A stretch of DNA of 6,503 nt from NCBI GenBank assembly GCA_050732575.1, contig JBOHRF010000295.1:1-6503 (forward strand), given 5' to 3'. A model generated the notes under the pieces. The model was not told where the DNA came from, did not search any database, and was given only the letters and a program-made list of their open reading frames with translations. Positions within the stretch are counted from its first letter, which is position 1, and each line of letters starts with the position of its first letter. This DNA comes from JBBDWZ01 sp050732575 (GTDB lineage: Bacteria; Gemmatimonadota; Gemmatimonadetes; Longimicrobiales; RSA9). Positions 1 through 4,752 of this stretch are shown here, piece after piece. The position numbers and the translations under genes were made by a program.

Positions 1-1550
1 CCAGTGGCCGCGTCGATTGGGATGCCGAACTGCGCCGGATCCTGCCTTCCGTGCGCGCTGCGCGCGGACGTGCTGAAGCGACGACTACGATCATCACCTG
101 GCTGGAACGGGTCGGCCCGATCGACCCCTGCCGGCCCTGCGCCGCGGTGCCGGCTGACGCGCACCTGCGCCCGGACATCGACTGGATTCGCGATGAGCGC
201 ACGCTGGGCCGCGAGCTGAGTGCGCTGCTCCTGCGCATCCACCAAAATCGCCGCGCAGTATCAGCGCAACACTACGTGAGCTTTGCGCCTCAAATCGGCA
301 ATCCGGTGTTCAGCAATGAGACCGATCCCGCGGGTGTCATGCCGCTCGATGGAGACATTCGGCTCCTCGCCCTCTATCGCTTCTGGAACATCATCGAATA
401 CTGGTTCCCATACCGCGATCTGATCGAAGAAGATTGGGACGCCGTGTTGGGCGCTTTCGTGCCCGAGCTCTGGCAGGCGAATGAAGCCAGCGCGTACCGC
501 CGCTCGATGATGGCGCTCATCGCTCGTGTGCATGACACCCACGCCAACCTGTGGAGCTCACTCGATGTGCGTCCGCCGGTGGGAACGCATCGACTGCCCG
601 TCACCGTTCGTTTCATTGAGGGCAGGGCCGTGGTCACCGGCTTGCTGAACCAGGCACCCGGGCTGGGCAGCGGTTTCCGCGTCGGTGATGTGATCGAAAG
701 GATCGATGGTCAACGCGTCGACTCGCTGACGGCTGCGTGGGCACGCTACTACGCGGCTTCGAATCAGCCCACTCGCCTGCGGGACATGGGCCGTTCGCTC
801 ACGCAGGGTACGCCGGGCGCCGCGCGCGTGCGCGGAGAACGCGACGGCAAGCCCTTCCAGCTCAGCGTTGCGCGCATGGCTTCTGACCAGGTGGATCAGC
901 GGGCCGGCCGGACCCATGATCTTCCTGGTGAGGCGTTTCAGATGCTCAGTGAGGAGGTCGCCTACCTGAAGCTGTCAGCGGTTTCCGCTGCACAATCGGC
1001 GGACTACATCAGGAAAGCCGCAGGTGCCAGAGTCCTGGTCATCGACATTCGAAACTACCCGCGCGAGTTCATGGTCTTCGAGCTGGGCCAGCACCTGGTC
1101 GCCAAGGAAACGCCGTTTGCACGATTCACAACGAGTGTCGCTGCCAATCCCGGCACGTTCGTTTGGACGCCGCCCGTCAGCCTGCGCCCCGCGCAACCGC
1201 ACTTTGCCGGGTCGGTCGTCATCCTGGTCGATGAGAGCTCGCAGAGTCAGGCGGAATACACCACCATGGCCTTCCGATCCGCCCCCAATGTGCTGGTCGT
1301 GGGCAGCACCACTGCGGGCGCGGATGGCAATGTGTCTCCCATTCCGTTGCCCGGTGGTCTCCGTTCGCTGATCAGTGGCATTGGCGTGTTCTATCCGGAT
1401 AAGCGACCGACGCAACGCATCGGCATTGTGCCCGATCTGGTGGTGCGGCCCACGATTGCAGGCATCCGCGAGGGCCGCGATGAAGTGCTCGAAGCCGCCG
1501 TGACGCGAGCGCTGGGACGCACGTTCCGCCTGTTGCGGCTGCGGACTTGA
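1..1550 (+). CDS. S41-family (tricorn/CtpA-like) peptidase, 5' truncated
   Basis: This is the C-terminal 515 residues of a serine peptidase. The frame is open to the left edge (first full codon at 3), so the GTG at 51 is internal and the true start lies outside. Seen in order: the tail of a helical module with a DWDA motif (15-116), a second copy (432-533) preceded by an aromatic FWNIIEYWFPY helix, a DTH motif whose His (540-542) matches the general base of tricorn-type enzymes, and a PDZ-like GFRVGDVIERIDG segment (about 672-710). The S41 core follows: VLVIDIRNYP (from 1033), then ESSQSQAE with the likely nucleophile Ser at 1245-1247, GSTTAGADGN, and the terminal GIVPDLVVRPT. The Lys of the CtpA Ser-Lys dyad, expected about 25 residues after the Ser, is absent, which favours a tricorn/IRBP-like subgroup. 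Family known; substrate unknown. Export is likely for this family, but the signal region is outside the window. Confidence 0.88.
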   Translation, partial: SGRVDWDAELRRILPSVRAARGRAEATTTIITWLERVGPIDPCRPCAAVPADAHLRPDIDWIRDERTLGRELSALLLRIHQNRRAVSAQHYVSFAPQIGNPVFSNETDPAGVMPLDGDIRLLALYRFWNIIEYWFPYRDLIEEDWDAVLGAFVPELWQANEASAYRRSMMALIARVHDTHANLWSSLDVRPPVGTHRLPVTVRFIEGRAVVTGLLNQAPGLGSGFRVGDVIERIDGQRVDSLTAAWARYYAASNQPTRLRDMGRSLTQGTPGAARVRGERDGKPFQLSVARMASDQVDQRAGRTHDLPGEAFQMLSEEVAYLKLSAVSAAQSADYIRKAAGARVLVIDIRNYPREFMVFELGQHLVAKETPFARFTTSVAANPGTFVWTPPVSLRPAQPHFAGSVVILVDESSQSQAEYTTMAFRSAPNVLVVGSTTAGADGNVSPIPLPGGLRSLISGIGVFYPDKRPTQRIGIVPDLVVRPTIAGIREGRDEVLEAAVTRALGRTFRLLRLRT

Positions 1551-1577
1551 ACGGGCTGCGTAATCCGCCAACGCGCC

Positions 1578-1595
1578 GCGGGCCACGCAGGCCGC
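1578..1595. repeat. GC-rich hairpin after the S41 gene
   Basis: GCGG(G)CC and GGCCGC can pair as six base pairs with one bulged G around a five-base loop. It lies 27 bases after the stop codon of the peptidase gene, where a terminator would be expected. No T-run follows, so a classical intrinsic terminator is not supported. It may only slow polymerase or protect the 3' end. Confidence 0.3.
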
Positions 1596-1605
1596 TCGAA
1601 ATCAC

Positions 1606-1634
1606 TGTACATCGAGGTACGACCTCGCAATAGT
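1606..1634 (+). promoter_or_regulatory. candidate sigma70-like promoter for the P1 peptidase gene
   Basis: TGTACA (1606-1611) and AATAGT (1629-1634) each match four of six consensus bases and are separated by exactly 17. They would start a transcript near 1641, about 44 bases before the ATG at 1685. A perfect 6-bp inverted repeat, CGAGGT-acg-ACCTCG (1613-1627), fills the spacer and could be a regulator site. Both boxes are weak, so this is only a candidate. Confidence 0.28.
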
Positions 1635-1672
1635 CAATGCGGAACGCGCTGCTCTACCCGTACGACCACGCT

Positions 1673-1676
1673 GGAG
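1673..1676 (+). promoter_or_regulatory. ribosome binding site choosing the start at 1685
   Basis: GGAG lies eight bases before the ATG at 1685. An in-frame ATG at 1637 has no comparable site, and it would put 16 polar and mixed residues ahead of the signal peptide. The site therefore supports 1685 as the start. Confidence 0.65.
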
Positions 1677-1684
1677 CGGTTACG

Positions 1685-2899
1685 ATGCAAATCCAAACGA
1701 CGCGCCGGACGGCGCTCGCCTTCCTCATTGTCGTTTCCGTCCCGGCCGCGCTGGCTGCGCAGAGCAAGCCGCGCGCACGAGAGCTGGGTCTGCCCATCGG
1801 TGGCAACGCGGGTCCACTCGACGCCATCACCGATGTGGCGGGTGTCGAGGTGGGGCACACCACGCTGATTTCGGGCAGCGGTGCCCTGGTGGTGGGCAAG
1901 GGTCCCGTGCGGACCGGGGTGACGGTAGTGCATCCGCGCGGCAAGGCCAACACCGATCCGGTGTTTGGCGCGTGGTTCACGCTCAATGGCAATGGTGAGA
2001 TGACGGGCACCACGTGGTTGCAGGAGAGCGGCTTTCTCGAGGGCCCCATTGCCATCACGAACACCCACAGCGTGGGCATCGTACATGACGCCATTTTGCA
2101 ATGGCAGGTAAAGCGTCCTGGACAACAACCCTGGGGACTGCCGGTCGTGGCCGAGACGTACGATGGCGGACTCAACGACATCAATGGCTTCCACGTCAAG
2201 TCCGAGCATGTACGGTCGGCGTTGGACAACGCGCGCGGCGGCGCCGTGCCCGAAGGCAATGTGGGCGGTGGCACGGGCATGGTGTGTCACGGCTTCAAGG
2301 GCGGCATCGGTACCTCATCGCGCAAGCTCGATGCGGCTGCCGGTGGCTACACCGTGGGCGTGCTGGTGCAGTGCAACTATGGCGCGCGCCGCGAATTGCG
2401 CATCGCCGGTGTGCCGGTGGGCGAGGAGATCGCGGACCTGACGTCGTGTATTGCCTCCAGCACGGCGACGACTCGGCGCTGTAACCCGCCGGCACCGGAT
2501 TCGCCGAGTTCAGATGAAGGCGCTGGCTCCATCATCATCGTGATTGCCACCGATGCACCGTTGCTGCCGCATCAGTTGAAGCGCGTGGTCACACGCGCTG
2601 CGTTGGCCGTCGGCCGTATGGGTGGCAAGGGCGAGAACAGTTCGGGCGACATCTTCATTGCGTTCTCCACCGCGAATCCGCGCGCTGCCGCAGGAGACTC
2701 GGCCGTGAAGAGCGTATCGATGGTGCCCAATGCACGGATCAACTCTCTCTTTTATGCCACCGTGCAGGCCGCGGAGCAGGCCATTGTGAATGCCATGCTG
2801 GCGGCCGAAACGATGACGGGCGCGAACGATTTGCGCGTGTATGCGCTGCCACACGACCGGCTGCTCGCGGCCATGCGCAAGTATGGCCGCTTGCGATAA
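1685..2899 (+). CDS. secreted P1-family (DmpA/BapA-type) N-terminal nucleophile aminopeptidase
   Basis: This 404-residue enzyme of peptidase family P1 cleaves itself into two chains and then removes N-terminal residues from peptides, amides or esters. Residues 1-25 form a signal peptide (two Arg, hydrophobic stretch, LAAQ end). The paired Arg makes Tat export possible, but the motif is imperfect. Conserved family blocks are clear: an ETYDG block (Glu157, Tyr159), NVGGGTGM from 192, FKGGIGTSSR, CNYG (Asn231), GSIIIVIATDAP with nucleophile Ser282, and NSSGD with Ser320 and Asp322. Spacings Tyr159-Asn231 (72) and Ser282-Ser320 (38) equal those I recall for DmpA (Tyr146, Asn218, Ser250, Ser288). 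Self-cleavage is expected at Gly281-Ser282, leaving a 123-residue C-terminal chain. Asn231-Ser282 is 19 residues longer than in DmpA: an insertion rich in Ser, Thr and Pro, with Cys255 and Cys266. Substrate stereo-preference (L, D or beta) cannot be read. The gene stands alone, 134 bases after the S41 gene. Confidence 0.93.
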   Translation: MQIQTTRRTALAFLIVVSVPAALAAQSKPRARELGLPIGGNAGPLDAITDVAGVEVGHTTLISGSGALVVGKGPVRTGVTVVHPRGKANTDPVFGAWFTLNGNGEMTGTTWLQESGFLEGPIAITNTHSVGIVHDAILQWQVKRPGQQPWGLPVVAETYDGGLNDINGFHVKSEHVRSALDNARGGAVPEGNVGGGTGMVCHGFKGGIGTSSRKLDAAAGGYTVGVLVQCNYGARRELRIAGVPVGEEIADLTSCIASSTATTRRCNPPAPDSPSSDEGAGSIIIVIATDAPLLPHQLKRVVTRAALAVGRMGGKGENSSGDIFIAFSTANPRAAAGDSAVKSVSMVPNARINSLFYATVQAAEQAIVNAMLAAETMTGANDLRVYALPHDRLLAAMRKYGRLR

Positions 2900-2949
2900 G
2901 CAGTTGACCGGCGCAGGACGTGATTTCCCCCGTTCCTAACGGCACCTCA

Positions 2950-2969
2950 CCGACGGAATGATCCGTTGG
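2950..2969. repeat. 8-bp inverted repeat downstream of the P1 gene
   Basis: CCGACGGA and TCCGTTGG pair over eight positions, one of them G-T, around a four-base ATGA loop. It starts 51 bases after the P1 stop codon. It could end or stabilise that transcript, but no T-run follows. It could also be a protein site upstream of the membrane-protein gene. Confidence 0.35.
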
Positions 2970-2981
2970 CTGCTGCGACCT

Positions 2982-3010
2982 TTGAACTGCCTGACTCCCG
3001 GTTGAAAAAT
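2982..3010 (+). promoter_or_regulatory. candidate promoter for the small membrane protein gene
   Basis: TTGAAC (2982-2987) and AAAAAT (3005-3010) each match four of six sigma70 consensus bases with a 17-base spacer. A transcript would start near 3017, about 22 bases before the ATG at 3039. The match is weak and the AT-rich patch stands out only against a GC-rich background. Confidence 0.25.
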
Positions 3011-3031
3011 TTGCACACTTCGATCGGGAGT
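2994..3031 (+). promoter_or_regulatory. inverted repeat that can mask the ribosome binding site
   Basis: ACTCCCG (2994-3000) is the exact complement of CGGGAGT (3025-3031), which contains the GGGAG ribosome binding site of the membrane-protein gene. In an RNA read through from the P1 gene, the two arms could pair across a 24-base loop and hide the site. An RNA starting near 3017 would lack the first arm. Confidence 0.3.
3026..3030 (+). promoter_or_regulatory. ribosome binding site choosing the start at 3039
   Basis: GGGAG sits eight bases before the ATG at 3039. An in-frame GTG at 3030 overlaps this site and cannot use it, so the ATG is preferred. Confidence 0.6.
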
Positions 3032-3038
3032 GAGTGCC

Positions 3039-3479
3039 ATGCGCCAAATCATTCGCAGCGTGCTGGCTGTGCTGGCCGGTTTCGTTGTCAGTGTCCTGAT
3101 TGGCTTTGCTGTGGGTCGGGCCAAGGGAGCGTTGATTCAGGGACCGGTGCACGTCCCGGGAGCGCCCCTGGCGCCCATGGGCACGGCGAACTTCGTTGGC
3201 GAGCTGATCCTGTATGGTTTGGTCGGGTTAGGCGGGGGTTATGCCGTGGCACGACTGGCGCCGCGAGCTCGGGTTGGCCACGCCTGCGTGTTAGCCCTGG
3301 TTACCGTGGGTCTTACCGTGAATGACTTCCGCAATCCAATGCCCGCGGGACTGCGCTGGCAGGTTGCAACCGCGGGCCTGTTGGGTGCGCTGCTCTGCGC
3401 GTTGGCGGGCGTGGCCGCCAACGCGCGGTTACAACGTAAGCAGCTGGCGCGACCGCGTCAGCAGGCGCACGTCGCCTGA
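3039..3479 (+). CDS. small four-helix membrane protein of unknown function
   Basis: This gene encodes 146 residues. I do not recognise a family. Four hydrophobic segments are visible at about 6-26, 52-73, 79-95 and 106-128. An extended Pro/Gly-rich loop (about 34-50, VHVPGAPLAPMG) lies between the first two, and a short NDFRNP loop lies before the last. The C-terminal 18 residues are basic (RLQRKQLARPRQ), so by the positive-inside rule the tail is probably cytoplasmic. With four helices the N-terminus would then also be inside and the Pro-rich loop outside. There is no cleavable signal end. ATG 3039 is chosen over GTG 3030 because of the GGGAG at 3026-3030. The gene may have its own weak promoter or be read from the P1 gene 139 bases upstream, and it converges on the next gene. 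Confidence 0.75.
   Translation: MRQIIRSVLAVLAGFVVSVLIGFAVGRAKGALIQGPVHVPGAPLAPMGTANFVGELILYGLVGLGGGYAVARLAPRARVGHACVLALVTVGLTVNDFRNPMPAGLRWQVATAGLLGALLCALAGVAANARLQRKQLARPRQQAHVA
3462..3478. terminator. possible two-way hairpin between convergent genes
   Basis: CAGGCG-cacgt-CGCCTG is a perfect 6-bp stem with a five-base loop. It overlaps the last codons of the membrane-protein gene and lies 28 bases beyond the stop of the opposing gene. The two genes are only 26 bases apart, so a shared stop signal is expected somewhere here. Neither side has a T-run, so the call is tentative. Confidence 0.3.
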
Positions 3480-3505
3480 TACTCGGTCCGGCGCCTCAAA
3501 CGGTG

Positions 3506-4468
3506 TCAGCGCGCAGCCAGCGTCTGCAGCATTTCAATGATCCTGTTTTGCCCGGATGCAATGGACTCGAGGGCATGAACGACCTCGCCGTTTCCGGGGA
3601 ACGAGTGGTCGGGCACGAGCGGCAACGTGACGGTGGCAACACCCGTGGAGGTGTCGGCTTCGAGAAGGCCGAACGGCCAGCGCGGAAGGTGTACCAACGG
3701 CACCAGCGATTCCGGTCTGCCGGCCGCGTCGTCCAGGCCAAAAAGGAAGAGGCTGGCCGGCTCCCAGCTGTCCAATCCTTTGACGCGCAGCGTGATCGAT
3801 CGGTCCTGCAAAGCGCGCCTGGTGAACGGAGTGATCACCGGCGCGGAGTAGAAATTCGCGCCGCCCAGCTCCGCATCGTCCTGGTGTGTATCACGGATCT
3901 CGGACAACACGACCAGTCGTCCGTCGCTGACGATCTGGATTTCGATCGGACTGTCCGTACCCTGCGGCGCGAGTCCTTCCGCGCCCAGATCATCGTCTTC
4001 CAGTTGGCCGGCCGTGGTAAAGAGCAGGAATATTCGATTGATCGCCATGTCGCGATTGCCCTTGCCCACCAGTCTCAAGGGAAAACTGGAAGGACCTTCG
4101 TCGTCATCGGTGCTGATTTGAGTCGGGATGCCGGTTTCTAGGGCGAGCGGGATGACCTCGGCATCGAAAAAAGGAGACAATCGCTCGCCCCACAACATGA
4201 AGTGTTCGGCCCGCCACGCATCGCTGCCGAGAATGCCCACACGGATCGATGAGTTGTTCAGTTCCGCAGGATCGATGCCTTTTCCACGGACATTCACCTC
4301 GTAGAGATTGGCCTGGGCCTGCTCCTGATCCTTTTGTGTCGTGTCAACGAATTCGTGATTCAACAGGTCCTGGCCGTTAGCGTTGATCACGAGCACGATC
4401 CGGTGATTGGTCCCGGCGTTGTTGACGTTGCGCGTCAACATTGCGGCCCAAAGGCGAGAGATCTCCAT
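3506..4468 (-). CDS. leaderless protein with two PLAT/LH2-like repeats, function unknown
   Basis: This gene encodes 320 residues with no signal peptide, no membrane segment and no cysteine, so the protein is probably cytoplasmic and soluble. Two stretches align with each other. Copy one (about 20-95) has TNHRIVLVINANG, DTTQKDQ, ANLYEV, SSIRVGILGSDAW and FMLWGE. Copy two (about 171-244) has TDSPIEIQIVSDG, DTHQDDA, ANFYSAPV, RSITLRVKGLDSW and LFLFGL. The layout (AGTN opening, alternating beta strands, polar-DxW turn near the end) resembles PLAT/LH2 beta-sandwich domains, which usually bind lipids or proteins. That link is inference. A beta-rich tail (265-285) and a helix (301-320) follow. The start is fixed by a perfect AAGGAGG at 4475-4481. 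Downstream it converges on the membrane-protein gene; upstream it diverges from the CocE-type gene. I see no catalytic motif and propose no activity. Confidence 0.85.
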   Translation of the reverse strand: MEISRLWAAMLTRNVNNAGTNHRIVLVINANGQDLLNHEFVDTTQKDQEQAQANLYEVNVRGKGIDPAELNNSSIRVGILGSDAWRAEHFMLWGERLSPFFDAEVIPLALETGIPTQISTDDDEGPSSFPLRLVGKGNRDMAINRIFLLFTTAGQLEDDDLGAEGLAPQGTDSPIEIQIVSDGRLVVLSEIRDTHQDDAELGGANFYSAPVITPFTRRALQDRSITLRVKGLDSWEPASLFLFGLDDAAGRPESLVPLVHLPRWPFGLLEADTSTGVATVTLPLVPDHSFPGNGEVVHALESIASGQNRIIEMLQTLAAR

Positions 4469-4474
4469 GGTGTG

Positions 4475-4481
4475 CCTCCTT
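4475..4481 (-). promoter_or_regulatory. perfect Shine-Dalgarno site of the two-repeat protein
   Basis: On the minus strand the sequence reads AAGGAGG, the full anti-16S complement, six bases before the ATG at 4468. It is the strongest ribosome site in the window and suggests high translation of an otherwise unrecognised protein. Confidence 0.8.
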
Positions 4482-4654
4482 CAGGTTTGTGAAGCTGGCG
4501 AACGCAGTAGGTCTGCGCCGCCCCGCACTCGGAGGGCAAAGTGGGTGGCGGGATTCATTGCCGGATCACTTGCAGATCAGTGGACAGCAGCTCGAATCAC
4601 TCCATTCTCGTTCGCCTGGCTGATACGGGTCCAACGGCCTCTCCCCGGGCGATG

Positions 4655-4675
4655 ACACAGCTCAGGTCGCTGTGT
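4655..4675. repeat. perfect 7-bp inverted repeat, possible operator
   Basis: ACACAGC and GCTGTGT are exact reverse complements around a seven-base spacer (TCAGGTC). The 21-base dyad lies nine bases upstream of the candidate -35 box of the CocE-type gene. Its size fits a dimeric regulator site. No regulator gene is visible in the window, so its partner is unknown. Confidence 0.35.
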
Positions 4676-4684
4676 ACGCTGCCG

Positions 4685-4714
4685 TTGCGCCGACCGGTCA
4701 CGCTCCTGTACTCT
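4685..4714 (+). promoter_or_regulatory. weak candidate promoter for the CocE-type hydrolase gene
   Basis: TTGCGC (4685-4690) and TACTCT (4709-4714) are 18 bases apart, about 38 bases before the ATG. Each matches three of six consensus bases, including the TTG and the TA...T positions that count most in GC-rich genomes. Confidence 0.25.
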
Positions 4715-4742
4715 GCCTGCGCGAGCCATCAAATCAGGTTCG

Positions 4743-4748
4743 AGGGAG
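4743..4748 (+). promoter_or_regulatory. ribosome binding site for the CocE-type gene
   Basis: AGGGAG ends four bases before the ATG at 4753. The spacing is short but workable, and the start is backed independently by the signal peptide that begins there. Confidence 0.55.
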
Positions 4749-4752
4749 AGGA

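Larger units (their letters stand above)
4482..4752. other. divergent intergenic control region
   Basis: These bases separate two genes transcribed away from each other, so both promoters should lie here. I found an inverted repeat (4655-4675) and a weak plus-strand promoter candidate (4685-4714). I saw no convincing minus-strand promoter and no credible small gene. Short open frames across it have no ribosome site and no protein-like composition. Confidence 0.55.

Noticed and set aside
51..53. GTG as the start of the S41 peptidase
   Set aside because: The coding frame and a family-like motif (GRVDWDAEL) continue upstream to the window edge, so this codon is internal.
1637..1684. Upstream ATG for the P1 peptidase
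   Set aside because: It has no ribosome site and would bury the signal peptide behind 16 extra residues.
1634..2290. Two long minus-strand open frames opposite the P1 peptidase
   Set aside because: They lie antisense to conserved P1 motifs, have shadow-like composition, and lack a start signal.
3503..4141. Plus-strand open frame of 212 codons opposite the two-repeat protein
   Set aside because: The minus-strand frame is longer, has a perfect Shine-Dalgarno site and shows an internal protein-level repeat. The plus frame has none of these.
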